DNA from: Ravibacter arvi
GTDB taxonomy: Bacteria > Bacteroidota > Bacteroidia > Cytophagales > Spirosomataceae
Direction of reading: 5' to 3'
DNA length: 64,000 bases
Assembly: GCF_039540405.1 (NCBI RefSeq)
Contig: NZ_BAABEY010000001.1
Span: 359,150 to 423,149 of the forward strand
The notes under the pieces were generated by a model. The model saw only the letters and a program-made list of their open reading frames with translations, was not told the origin of the DNA and ran no database searches. Shown here in pieces: positions 43,489 to 51,500 of this stretch. A program made the translations under genes and the position numbers. Each line of letters begins with the position of its first letter. Positions within the stretch are counted from its first letter, which is position 1.

Positions 43489-43543
43489 GTACAAAACCAA
43501 TAGGATAATCGGAAATTTTCCGATTATCCTATTGGTTTTGTAC
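43489..43543. repeat. Perfect 55-bp palindrome (27-bp arms)
   Basis: Bases 43489-43515 are the exact reverse complement of 43517-43543, with one T at the centre. The arms start with GTACAAAACCAATAGG and end with TAATCGGAAA. It lies between the convergent CE15 and katG genes. Transcribed, it would form a 27-bp stem in either direction. There is no strong T tract, so it could be a bidirectional terminator, a recombination target or a solo repeat. Confidence 0.9.
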
Positions 43544-43663
43544 ATGTTTAAGTGAGTTGACTATGTTTGCAAGACTACAGGACGCCTGCCGGCCAGTATA
43601 ACTGTCGTATAGCGGCTCTCATTCCAAAGGGCACATTAGCGTCGCATAACCCAAAAACAACGA

Positions 43664-43690
43664 TGCCTGAAAATCACAGACGTTCAGGCA
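43664..43690. terminator. Hairpin in the CE15-katG gap
   Basis: Arms TGCCTGAA (43664-43671) and TTCAGGCA (43683-43690) pair perfectly over 8 bp with an 11-nt loop. Part of a cluster of three inverted repeats between convergent genes. Confidence 0.5.
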
Positions 43691-43723
43691 CCATAGCTTG
43701 GTTTTCAGTTGACTTTGATGAAG

Positions 43724-43756
43724 GGAGGCCCGCCTTCTTTCGCAGGCGAAACCTCC
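43724..43756 (-). terminator. Probable katG terminator hairpin
   Basis: GGAGG (43724-43728) pairs with CCTCC (43752-43756) and CGCCT (43731-43735) with AGGCG (43744-43748). The structure lies 15 bp past the katG stop codon on the minus strand. Confidence 0.5.
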
Positions 43757-43771
43757 GGGATACTTTCTTAG

Positions 43772-45985
43772 CTATGCCAGGTCGAACCTGTCGAGGTTCA
43801 TCACTTTTGTCCAGGCTTTTGCAAAGTCAGCCGCGAACTTCTGTTTGGCATCGGCGCTTCCGTAAACCTCGGCAAGTGCGCGGAGCTCCGAGTTAGAGCC
43901 GAAGATCAGATCAACCCGGGTTGCTGTCCACTTGTTTTCACCGGTGGTGCGGTCTGTTCCCTGGAATAACTCCTGGGTGTCGTCAATTGCTTTCCAAACA
44001 GTTCTCATATCCAACAGGTTGGTGAAGAAATCGTTGGTAAGCACGCCGGGGCGCTGCGTGAATACGCCGTGCGAAGTGCCGTCAAAATTGGTATTCAAAG
44101 CGCGCATGCCACCTACCAGTACGGTCATTTCGGGGACCGTGAGGGTAAGCAGCTGGGCTTTGTCGATCAAAAGCGCTTCCGTGGCAACGGTGTATTTGGT
44201 TTTCAGATAGTTCCTGAACCCGTCGGCGATTGGTTCGAGCACTTGGAAGGATTCAATATCAGTTTGCTCCATTGAGGCATCGGTACGACCTGGGGTGAAG
44301 GGCACAGTCACTTCCTGGCCCGCGTCTTTGACTGCTTTTTCTACGGCTGCAGATCCGGCCAGGACAATGAAGTCGGCAAGTGATATTTTTTTGCCGCCCG
44401 ACTGCGAAGCGTTGAAAGTCTCGCGAATCCCCTCAAGCCTGTCAAGAACTTTCTCGAGCTGTGCCGGCTGGTTGACCGCCCAGCTCCTTTGCGGTTCAAA
44501 ACGGATGCGGGCGCCGTTGGCTCCGCCTCTTTTGTCAGACCCCCGGAAAGTAGATGCGGAAGCCCAGGCGGTGGAAACAAGTTCGGACACCGTCAGCCCT
44601 GAAGCAAGTATGGCAGCCTTCAGACCGGCAACATCATGGTCATCGACCAGCGGATGGTTAACAGCGGGTACCGGATCTTGCCAGATCAGTTCCTCGGCGG
44701 GAACTTCCGGACCCAGATAGCGGGAACGGGGACCCATATCACGGTGCGTAAGTTTGAACCACGCCCTGGCAAAGGCTTCCTCGAACAAATCGGGGTTTTC
44801 GTAGAACCGTCGTGCAATTTTTTCGTATTCCGGGTCCGTTTTCAGCGCGATATCCGATGTGAGCATGGTGGGCGCATGGCGCTTGGATTTGTCGTGGGCA
44901 TCAGGCACAGAATTGGCGCCGGCGCCGTTGGTAGGAATCCACTGATGTGCCCCTGCCGGACTTTTGGTGAGTTCCCAGTCGTAGCCAAACAGGTTCCAGA
45001 AGAAGTTATTGCTCCAACGGGTCGGTGTGCTGGTCCAGGTCACTTCCAGGCCGCTTGTAATGGTATCGCCCGCATTTCCGGTTCCGTAGCTGTTGCGCCA
45101 CCCGAGCCCCTGTTCTTCGATGCCCGCAGCTTCCGGGTCAGGACCAACGTGCGACGCCGGCGCTGCACCATGGGTTTTGCCAAAGGTATGCCCGCCAGCG
45201 ATCAATGCTACCGTTTCCTCATCGTCCATCGCCATCCGCTTAAAGGTCTCGCGGATATCACGCGCGGAGGCCAGGGGGTCAGGATTCCCGTTCGGCCCCT
45301 CCGGGTTCACATAAATGAGCCCCATCTGCACTGCGGCCAGCGGGTTTTCAAGGTCGCGGTCACCGGTGTAGCGCTCGTCACCCAGCCAGGTAGTTTCCGA
45401 ACCCCAGTATACATCGGTTTCAGGTTCCCAGACGTCGGCACGGCCCCCGGCAAACCCGAACGTTTTAAAGCCCATTGACTCCAGTGCTACGTTCCCGGTC
45501 AGTACAATAAGGTCAGCCCATGAAATCTTGCGCCCGTATTTTTGTTTGACCGGCCAAATGAGGCGGCGGGCTTTGTCGAGGCTCACGTTGTCGGGCCAGC
45601 TGTTTAGAGGAGCGAAGCGTTGCTGTCCGGTTCCTGCACCGCCGCGACCGTCCGCAATGCGGTAAGTGCCCGCGGCATGCCATGCCATTCGTATAAAAAA
45701 TGGTCCGTAGTGCCCGAAATCGGCCGGCCACCAATCCTGCGAGTCGGTCATTACCGCGCGCAGATCGTTTTTAACTGCCTGCAGGTCGAGGCTATTGAAT
45801 TCACGCGCATAGTCAAAGTCTTCGCCCATCGGGTCTGACAGTGAAGAATTTTGTCGGAGGATGTCCAGCTTCAGGCGATTGGGCCACCAGCTGTTATTTT
45901 GGGTTCCGTTATCCGAAACACTTGCTTTCTTTAGCGTACCGTTGTGAAAAGGGCATTTGCTGAGGTCATTCGAATTGTTTTCCAT
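43772..45985 (-). CDS. katG: Catalase-peroxidase KatG
   Basis: A 737-residue bifunctional heme catalase-peroxidase that removes hydrogen peroxide. The distal triad is Arg99, Trp102 and His103 (RMAWHAAGTYR). The proximal heme ligand is His266 (GGHTFGKTHGA). The Trp102-Tyr225-Met251 adduct residues needed for catalase activity are all in place. A second, heme-free peroxidase-like domain occupies the C-terminal half, as usual. There is no export signal. It is monocistronic, with its own promoter candidate at 46106-46138 and hairpins downstream. Confidence 0.98.
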   Translation of the reverse strand: MENNSNDLSKCPFHNGTLKKASVSDNGTQNNSWWPNRLKLDILRQNSSLSDPMGEDFDYAREFNSLDLQAVKNDLRAVMTDSQDWWPADFGHYGPFFIRMAWHAAGTYRIADGRGGAGTGQQRFAPLNSWPDNVSLDKARRLIWPVKQKYGRKISWADLIVLTGNVALESMGFKTFGFAGGRADVWEPETDVYWGSETTWLGDERYTGDRDLENPLAAVQMGLIYVNPEGPNGNPDPLASARDIRETFKRMAMDDEETVALIAGGHTFGKTHGAAPASHVGPDPEAAGIEEQGLGWRNSYGTGNAGDTITSGLEVTWTSTPTRWSNNFFWNLFGYDWELTKSPAGAHQWIPTNGAGANSVPDAHDKSKRHAPTMLTSDIALKTDPEYEKIARRFYENPDLFEEAFARAWFKLTHRDMGPRSRYLGPEVPAEELIWQDPVPAVNHPLVDDHDVAGLKAAILASGLTVSELVSTAWASASTFRGSDKRGGANGARIRFEPQRSWAVNQPAQLEKVLDRLEGIRETFNASQSGGKKISLADFIVLAGSAAVEKAVKDAGQEVTVPFTPGRTDASMEQTDIESFQVLEPIADGFRNYLKTKYTVATEALLIDKAQLLTLTVPEMTVLVGGMRALNTNFDGTSHGVFTQRPGVLTNDFFTNLLDMRTVWKAIDDTQELFQGTDRTTGENKWTATRVDLIFGSNSELRALAEVYGSADAKQKFAADFAKAWTKVMNLDRFDLA

Positions 45986-46105
45986 TGATTACCTTTTGAT
46001 TGAATCTTGTTAATGGCTGTTTAAAATCTCCTTCCCGTGATAGGCGACCGTCTCCTTAAAAAGGCCTGGCGTGAATGTTTGCCGGTATGTCCACCGCGAT
46101 CCATA

Positions 46106-46138
46106 CAAAACTATCGCTCCTTTTTGTATAAAGCAAAA
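46106..46138 (-). promoter_or_regulatory. Candidate katG promoter (Bacteroidota type)
   Basis: On the minus strand, TAGTTTTG (46106-46113) matches the -7 consensus TAnnTTTG, and TTTTG (46134-46138) lies 20 nt upstream as a -33 element. This leaves a leader of about 115 nt to the katG start. Confidence 0.55.
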
Positions 46139-46147
46139 TGATAAGAT

Positions 46148-46174
46148 TTATAATGATATAGATTTTGATTATAA
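46148..46174. promoter_or_regulatory. Inverted repeat upstream of the katG promoter
   Basis: TTATAAT (46148-46154) and ATTATAA (46168-46174) form an inverted repeat with a 13-nt spacer just upstream of the -33 element. The half sites resemble those of PerR/Fur-type peroxide regulators, but the spacing is not theirs. A redox-dependent operator is possible. Confidence 0.3.
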
Positions 46175-46746
46175 ATTTGCCATTCCCGTGGACCCCGATC
46201 CACCTCAGCCCCACCTCCAACCGCTATGCGGGCGTGCGTGTCCGGCAGGATTCCACGGCAGACGGTTTGCAGTAAAACACTGTTTGCCGAATCCACAGTG
46301 AGATCCAGGCGCTAAAGGAAATATTCAACGATCAGGATAAGCCTCCAGGGAAAAAACCGGGAATCCGAAAAGGTTGCAGATCAGCAACCCAACCGGCAGG
46401 AAGTCCTGTGATGCGTTGGAGAAAGTTGTTGATGTTGTCAATACAATGTGTCAAGGTGAGTGTTGTTAGTTGAAGTGTTTTTCTTCTCGGGCAGGAGAGT
46501 TGCCGGATACTTGTGTTACTTTCAAACTTATGAATAAAAGACTAATTTTTGCCAGTTCAATACTAATTTTATTTTGGAGGATTGAAGGGAGAACAGCCGC
46601 CGTTTTTAGTATCAGCGATCCGGCCCGGAACGCCGGGTGCAGGTAAGCGGTGCCCATACCTCACCGCTAATACCCCACTGCTGATAGCTCAAACCGTATT
46701 TCTTCCTAAATTGCACCGGAAACCGAGAGTTGATACCCAGGACAGT

Positions 46747-47400
46747 ATGATTAAAGTAGCGGCGTTTGTCTTTAATGCATTTGGAGAAAATAGTTATGTG
46801 ATTTACGACGAATCCGGGGAGGCGATTCTCATCGATCCCGGGAATTACGATGCGGATGAAAGTGCCGAATTGACCGGTTTTATCGAAGAAAATGGCTTGA
46901 AGCCTGTTTTGGTGGCCAATACCCACGCTCACGTAGATCACGTTCTGGGAGTTGCCTTTGCAAAAAGAAAATGGGGAATCCCTTTCGCGCTGCATGAGCA
47001 GGACGCAGTGGTTTTAAAGTCTGTCCGGGCATACGCCCCAAACTATGGCTTTGCGGCATACGATGAGCCGGAAATAAACCAATGGCTGGTACCCGGCCAA
47101 CCTCTGAAATTCGGGACTTCGAGTCTGGAAGTTATCTTTGTCCCCGGTCATGCGCCCGGCCATGTTGCTTTTTATGAAGCGGAGAGCAAACAACTGATTG
47201 CCGGGGATGTCCTTTTCCGCGAGAGTATAGGCCGTACCGACCTGCCCGGAGGCAACCATGCCACGCTGCTTCGGAGTATCCGGGAAAAATTATTTGCCCT
47301 GCCGGATGATGTGAAAGTCTTCCCGGGCCATGGGCCGTCGACGACAATCGGCCATGAGAAAAAGTATAATCCGTTTTTCAGAAACAGCGGCCCTCTATGA
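46747..47400 (+). CDS. MBL-fold metallo-hydrolase (glyoxalase II-like)
   Basis: A 217-residue cytoplasmic metallo-beta-lactamase-fold hydrolase. The metal motif THAHVDH gives His60, His62, Asp64 and His65; further ligands are FVPGHAPGH (His), IAGDVLF (Asp) and FPGHGPSTTIGHE (His). The size fits the short hydroxyacylglutathione-hydrolase-like or YcbL-type group. The frame extends upstream to 46582, but that part is not protein-like, and the start MIKVAAFVFNAFGENSY matches family N-termini. A 12-bp perfect palindrome GCGGTTAACCGC lies directly after the stop. pssA follows after 62 bp. Confidence 0.9.
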   Translation: MIKVAAFVFNAFGENSYVIYDESGEAILIDPGNYDADESAELTGFIEENGLKPVLVANTHAHVDHVLGVAFAKRKWGIPFALHEQDAVVLKSVRAYAPNYGFAAYDEPEINQWLVPGQPLKFGTSSLEVIFVPGHAPGHVAFYEAESKQLIAGDVLFRESIGRTDLPGGNHATLLRSIREKLFALPDDVKVFPGHGPSTTIGHEKKYNPFFRNSGPL

Positions 47401-47416
47401 GCGGTTAACCGCAGCC

Positions 47417-47465
47417 GCCTCATAACTTACAGCTCATATCTCGCGCCTCACACCTCAAGCCTATG
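47417..47465. repeat. Heptamer array ahead of pssA
   Basis: Seven units in a row: GCCTCAT, AACTTAC, AGCTCAT, ATCTCGC, GCCTCAC, ACCTCAA and GCCTATG. The pssA start codon (47463-47465) is the end of the last unit, so the array occupies the whole leader next to the ATG. It is more degenerate than the other arrays and lies in only one orientation. Confidence 0.7.
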
Positions 47466-48158
47466 AAAAAGCATATCCCGAATAGCCTGACACTGGCCAA
47501 TCTGCTGTGCGGCTGCGTCGGAATTATTCAGATATTCGACGGAGAGCCCCGGGAAGCTTCTTATTGGATGCTTCTTGCGGCAGTTTTCGATTTTTTTGAC
47601 GGATTTGTGGCGCGTTTGTTAAAAGTAACGTCGCCGATAGGCCGCGATCTGGATTCGCTTGCCGATGTGGTTACCTTCGGCGTGCTGCCCTCTTTTATTT
47701 TGCTTCACCTGGCTGAGCAATCCGGGCCTTCCGTATGGAATTACGGCGTTTTGATAGTTGCTGCCTTTTCGGCTTTGCGCCTGGCGAAATTTAACAATGA
47801 TCCGCGGCAGTCGGATCGTTTTATCGGGTTGCCGACCCCCGCAAACGGGTTGTTGATCGCCTCTTTCCCGTTTATAGCGGCGGGTTCCGGCCCTCTGAGC
47901 GACTGGATCGGCACCCAATGGTTTATACTGGCAGCTGCCGTTGTTTCGGCTGCCTTGCTGGTGGCCGAGTTACCGCTTCTGGCTTTGAAATTCAAGGGGT
48001 TTCAGTGGAGAGGCAACCAATACCGGTACGCCCTGATTGCCAGCTCACTGGTGTTGTTACCCGTGCTGAAATGGTCGGCAGTCCCGCTTATTGCAATTCT
48101 CTACCTGGCGCTTTCTTTTTTTGCAAATTTGAAAACAGGCGTGAGCGGTGAGCCATGA
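47463..48158 (+). CDS. pssA: CDP-diacylglycerol-serine O-phosphatidyltransferase
   Basis: A 231-residue inner-membrane enzyme of the CDP-alcohol phosphatidyltransferase family. It transfers a phosphatidyl group to serine on the way to phosphatidylethanolamine. The full motif DGx2ARx8Gx3Dx3D is present as Asp46, Gly47, Ala50, Arg51, Gly60, Asp64 and Asp68. About seven hydrophobic helices follow the usual type II PssA layout. The last residues (VSGEP) and the stop codon are encoded by heptamer units at 48141-48161, so the natural C-terminus seems to have been replaced or extended by repeat sequence. Confidence 0.92.
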   Translation: MKKHIPNSLTLANLLCGCVGIIQIFDGEPREASYWMLLAAVFDFFDGFVARLLKVTSPIGRDLDSLADVVTFGVLPSFILLHLAEQSGPSVWNYGVLIVAAFSALRLAKFNNDPRQSDRFIGLPTPANGLLIASFPFIAAGSGPLSDWIGTQWFILAAAVVSAALLVAELPLLALKFKGFQWRGNQYRYALIASSLVLLPVLKWSAVPLIAILYLALSFFANLKTGVSGEP

Positions 48159-48267
48159 GGTGGTAGCGAGGCGGCTTAACCTGGGTGGTGAACTCCAACC
48201 GTCCATTCAATCACCCCACACCCCACACCTCATACCCCACACCTCACACCTCATACCTCACATCTAC
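48141..48267. repeat. Inverted heptamer arrays between pssA and fabH
   Basis: 48141-48168 holds GTGAGCG, GTGAGCC, ATGAGGT and GGTAGCG, and includes the pssA stop codon (TGA at 48156-48158). 48212-48267 holds eight units, CACCCCA, CACCCCA, CACCTCA, TACCCCA, CACCTCA, CACCTCA, TACCTCA and CATCTAC, ending 17 bp before the fabH start. The blocks are in opposite orientation around a 43-nt spacer. Confidence 0.9.
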
Positions 48268-48284
48268 AATTACAAAAAAACCAT

Positions 48285-49286
48285 ATGCCACATACCAGGA
48301 TCACAGGGGTAGGGCACTACGTGCCGGAAAATATAGTAACCAATAAAGATCTGACCCGGTGGATGGATACGTCCGACGAGTGGATTACAGAAAGAACGGG
48401 TATCAGGGAGCGGAGGTTCTTTGAATTCGGCAAAGATACGAATGCCGGTCTCGCAACCAGGGCTTCCAGAATGGCAATGGAAAGGGCCGGAGTTACCACC
48501 GATGATATTGATGTAATCGTTTTTGCAACGATTACACCTGATTATTTTTTCCCCGGAAGCGCATTCCTGATGCAGCGTGAACTGGAAATGGAAACCAAGC
48601 CGGTGATTGACATCCGGCAGCAATGCTCGGGGTTTGTGTATGCCCTTTCGATTGCCGACCAGTTTATCAAGACCGGTATGTACCGCAGAGCGCTGGTAGT
48701 AGGTTCGGAAATCCAATCGACCTGGATCGACAAAAGTACCGCCGGCAGGAATGTTGCCGTAATATTCGGTGATGGGGCGGGCGCCGTCGTAGTGGAAGCG
48801 ACCGACGATCCCGGGCACCGGATTCTGTCGACTCACTTGCATGCCGACGGCCGTTTCGCCGAAGATCTTTATGTGAAGGATCCCGGTTCCAGCCGGCCGG
48901 TCCGGGCGGCTACCAAGGAAATGATCGATGAGGGGGGATTTAATGTAGTAATGAATGGTAATACGGTTTTCAAGCACGCTGTCGTTCGGTTCGAAGAGGT
49001 GATCCGCGAGGCGCTCGACGCCAATGGCTTTTCAGAGCACGATCTTTCGTTGTTGATACCGCACCAGGCGAATATCAGGATAAGCGAGTACATCCGTCAG
49101 AAAATGGGGCTTCCTGAGGATCGTGTGATGAACAATATTCAAAAATACGGCAATACAACCGCCGCATCGATCCCGATTGCCCTTTCTGAAGCATGGGAAC
49201 AGGGAAAGGTGAAAGAAGGAGATCTGCTTTGTTTTGCAGCCTTCGGAAGTGGTTTTACGTGGGCCTCTTGCCTGGTGAAATGGTGA
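48285..49286 (+). CDS. fabH: 3-oxoacyl-ACP synthase III (FabH-like)
   Basis: A 333-residue condensing enzyme that starts fatty acid chains from acyl-CoA and malonyl-ACP. The triad is complete: Cys114 (QQCSGFVYALS), His260 (LIPHQANIR) and Asn290 (KYGNTTAAS). Also present are the FGDGAGAVVVE loop and the C-terminal GSGFTWASCLVKW. It is somewhat more divergent than housekeeping FabH in the N-terminal half (RTGIRERRFFEFG), so a ketosynthase III for a specialised lipid is possible. It follows pssA and precedes an Omp85-family gene. The stop codon lies in the first unit of a heptamer array. Confidence 0.88.
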   Translation: MPHTRITGVGHYVPENIVTNKDLTRWMDTSDEWITERTGIRERRFFEFGKDTNAGLATRASRMAMERAGVTTDDIDVIVFATITPDYFFPGSAFLMQRELEMETKPVIDIRQQCSGFVYALSIADQFIKTGMYRRALVVGSEIQSTWIDKSTAGRNVAVIFGDGAGAVVVEATDDPGHRILSTHLHADGRFAEDLYVKDPGSSRPVRAATKEMIDEGGFNVVMNGNTVFKHAVVRFEEVIREALDANGFSEHDLSLLIPHQANIRISEYIRQKMGLPEDRVMNNIQKYGNTTAASIPIALSEAWEQGKVKEGDLLCFAAFGSGFTWASCLVKW

Positions 49287-49370
49287 GGTAGGAGTGAGGG
49301 GTGAGGTGTGGGGTGTGAGCCGCTCAAACCTCACCCCTCAAACCTAAAACCTCAAACCTCACACCCCAAT
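49283..49370. repeat. Head-to-head heptamer arrays after fabH
   Basis: The left block (49283-49321) has GTGAGGT, then GTGAGGG, GTGAGGT, GTGGGGT and GTGAGCC, with a 4-nt break at 49290-49293. The right block (49322-49370) has GCTCAAA, CCTCACC, CCTCAAA, CCTAAAA, CCTCAAA, CCTCACA and CCCCAAT. The blocks meet at GTGAGCC-GCTCA, so transcripts would fold into a long imperfect hairpin. The fabH stop codon (49284-49286) is inside the first unit. Confidence 0.92.
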
Positions 49371-49389
49371 AAAGTAAGGAAATCTAACC

Positions 49390-50787
49390 GTGAGATACCA
49401 GTTGTGGATAGTTCTTGGTTTTTTGCTGATGAGCCGGAGCGGTGTTGCGCTACCCGATTCAACAAAAACCGCGGTGATCCGTCATATCTTCCTGGAGGGG
49501 AATCATAAGACCCGGGCCGGCATTATCATGCGGGAACTTGCCGTGAAATCAGGTGACACGGTGCGGGTGCATGAGCTGGCTGATATTTTGGAAGTCGACC
49601 GGAGAAAGGTGGTCAATACCAATTTGTTCGTAACGGTGCAGTTTGACCCGGAATTTACCGGCGATTCATCTCAGGTGGACCTGCGCCTGAAATTGAGAGA
49701 ACGCTGGTATATATTCGGGCTTCCTGTTTTTCAATTGGCGGACCGGAACTTCAATGAGTGGTGGTATGACCGCAACCGGGATTTCAGCCGCATTACCTAC
49801 GGGCTTTATGGAAGCCATAACAACGTCAGTGGGCGCAACGACAAACTGAAAGTGCTGGTGGAGCTTGGGTTTGTACCGAAATACGAAATATCCTATTCCT
49901 TTCCGTACCTGGACCGGGGTATGAAATTAGGGCTTACGGCAGGTGCTTCGTACAGTACCAATAAATCGCTTGCAGTGCGTACCTGGAATGACAAGCTCGA
50001 TTTCCTGCCCGGAGAATCCGTTAACCGCAGGCGGTTTTATTTTTTTATCTCCCCGTCGTACCGAAGCAAGTTTTACGGCTATCACATGCTTGATGTCCGT
50101 TGGGTGAATGCGACTGTCTCTGACACTGTATTGATCAGAAACCCGCACTACCTGTTCGGCGACGACACGCGCCAGCGCTTTTTCCAATTTACATATACCT
50201 ACAGTTACAACAAGCGGGACATAGGTCAGTATCCGCTCCGCGGCTATAATGTTGTGTTCCAGGCAAGCAAACGAGGTGTTCTCCCTGGCGATGACGTCAA
50301 CCAGGGGTACCTGTATGGCGTTTACCGGCATTTCCTGCCCCTGGGCGGTCGCTTCTTTTTCAATAGCGGGGTGAGGCTAAGGGCTTCGTTCCCGGCGCGT
50401 GTGCCTTACCTCAATATGGTAGGGCTGGGCTACAGACTTGACCTGGTTCGCGGGTATGAGCTCTATGTGATTGACGGCCAACATTACGGAGTGCTTCAGA
50501 ATGAGCTGAAGTTCCGTTTATTTGACGTGGTAAAGACTATAAAATGGCTGCCCCGGCAATTTGGGACCGTGCCGGTAGCCCTGTACCTGAATGCCTTTGC
50601 CGACGCCGGTTATATCAGTAATAAAGTGCCGGAATGGAGCAACAGCCGGCTTTCAAATCGACTATTGGCCGGGACAGGGCTCGGCCTTGACCTTGTCACT
50701 TTTTATAACCTGGTGTATCGCCTGAATTATTCCTTCTCCGCAGAGGGAGAAAGGCGTCTTTTTTTCTCAGTGGCCCGCGAATTCTGA
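49390..50787 (+). CDS. Omp85/BamA-superfamily outer-membrane protein with one POTRA-like domain
   Basis: A 465-residue protein with a signal peptide (to about residue 21), one POTRA-like domain (about 26-100: IRHIFLEGNHKTRAGIIMRELAV ... VDLRLKLRERW) and a C-terminal beta barrel rich in alternating aromatic residues, ending FFSVAREF. Full BamA has five POTRA domains and about 800 residues, so this is a short member such as a patatin-less or TamA-like surface antigen. It may transport lipid or assemble membrane proteins; its lipid-gene neighbours pssA and fabH fit an envelope role. Confidence 0.8.
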   Translation: MRYQLWIVLGFLLMSRSGVALPDSTKTAVIRHIFLEGNHKTRAGIIMRELAVKSGDTVRVHELADILEVDRRKVVNTNLFVTVQFDPEFTGDSSQVDLRLKLRERWYIFGLPVFQLADRNFNEWWYDRNRDFSRITYGLYGSHNNVSGRNDKLKVLVELGFVPKYEISYSFPYLDRGMKLGLTAGASYSTNKSLAVRTWNDKLDFLPGESVNRRRFYFFISPSYRSKFYGYHMLDVRWVNATVSDTVLIRNPHYLFGDDTRQRFFQFTYTYSYNKRDIGQYPLRGYNVVFQASKRGVLPGDDVNQGYLYGVYRHFLPLGGRFFFNSGVRLRASFPARVPYLNMVGLGYRLDLVRGYELYVIDGQHYGVLQNELKFRLFDVVKTIKWLPRQFGTVPVALYLNAFADAGYISNKVPEWSNSRLSNRLLAGTGLGLDLVTFYNLVYRLNYSFSAEGERRLFFSVAREF

Positions 50788-50886
50788 GTTTTCAGGTTGT
50801 AACTGCGCATTTTGTTTAGGAAATTTGTTCGGAAATAGGCTTTCGGAAAACTGACCGGAATTGCCGGCCGTCAACTACTTTAAAAA

Positions 50887-51489
50887 ATGATATCCCGTAG
50901 CGTAAAACATCACACTCTGTTTTATTTCCTGTTCGTAGCTGCTTTGCTTGTAGCCGGTTGCTCGCGCCAGACGGATTCCGGACAGGCGGAAGAAGCAAGC
51001 GAAAAACCACTGTCGGAAGAACTGAGAAAAAGCAACGCATACCCGCTCTGGGAGTTGATTATCGGTGACTATAACACCGGCATATTCAGAGGTGTATCTT
51101 TTGGCGACTCGCGCGATAAAGTGAAAATCACCGAAACATTCGAAATATTCGAGGAGCTGCCGGAGCAAATCGGCTATACGCATGACACCAGGGACCTGGA
51201 GACCATAGACGTCTATTACCATTTTTCGGAGCAGCAAATGACGGACCGGATGGTGGTAGATATTTTTCTCAACGGCAAGTCGTCGGTTGACCAGTTGTGG
51301 CAGATTTCGGACTGGTACTTCAGCAACCGTTTCGGAGCGCCTTCTGAAACAACGGAGTCCAGTAAAACCTGGGTTTCGGATGAGGTCAGGCTGGTGGTGG
51401 AAAATGTTTCCAGCGGGATTGACAACGGTTTGAAAATCACACTAACGCCGGCTAAAGCCGAGGCTCTGGCGATTCATCGTGCACAATAG
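50887..51489 (+). CDS. Hypothetical lipoprotein
   Basis: A 200-residue protein with a lipoprotein signal ending LVAGC (about Cys22), an acidic linker (SGQAEEASEKPLSEEL) and a domain with the repeated theme GVSFGDSRDKVK ... YHFSEQQMTDRMVVDIFL ... WQISDWYFSNRFG. This looks like a small two-part alpha/beta domain of the 'assembly/SmpA-like' size, but I recognise no family. It lies between an Omp85-family gene and a cyclophilin gene, only 11 bp before the latter, so a role in envelope protein quality control is conceivable. Confidence 0.6.
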   Translation: MISRSVKHHTLFYFLFVAALLVAGCSRQTDSGQAEEASEKPLSEELRKSNAYPLWELIIGDYNTGIFRGVSFGDSRDKVKITETFEIFEELPEQIGYTHDTRDLETIDVYYHFSEQQMTDRMVVDIFLNGKSSVDQLWQISDWYFSNRFGAPSETTESSKTWVSDEVRLVVENVSSGIDNGLKITLTPAKAEALAIHRAQ

Positions 51490-51500
51490 ATTCATATATT

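Larger units (their letters stand above)
45986..46746. other. Long non-coding stretch upstream of katG and the MBL gene
   Basis: 761 bp. It holds the katG promoter candidate and an AT-rich inverted repeat (46148-46174). The 46190-46480 part has a short frame beginning EIQALKEIFNDQD that continues KPPGKKPGIRKG, possibly a decayed coding fragment, but I recognise no family. The 46500-46746 part should hold the MBL gene promoter. Confidence 0.35.

Noticed and set aside
43567..43896. 109-codon plus-strand frame between CE15 and katG
   Set aside because: Half lies antisense in katG and the rest crosses two hairpins; no recognisable domain.
46071..46301. 76-codon frame with Cys and Pro near katG
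   Set aside because: It begins in the katG promoter region and resembles no family; at most a decayed fragment.
48212..48267. Heptamer arrays considered as CRISPR arrays
   Set aside because: Units are 7 bp, directly abutting, degenerate and without spacers; no cas genes in the window.
49390..50787. Call as true BamA
   Set aside because: Only one POTRA-like domain and 465 residues, while BamA has five and about 800; kept as a short Omp85-superfamily protein.
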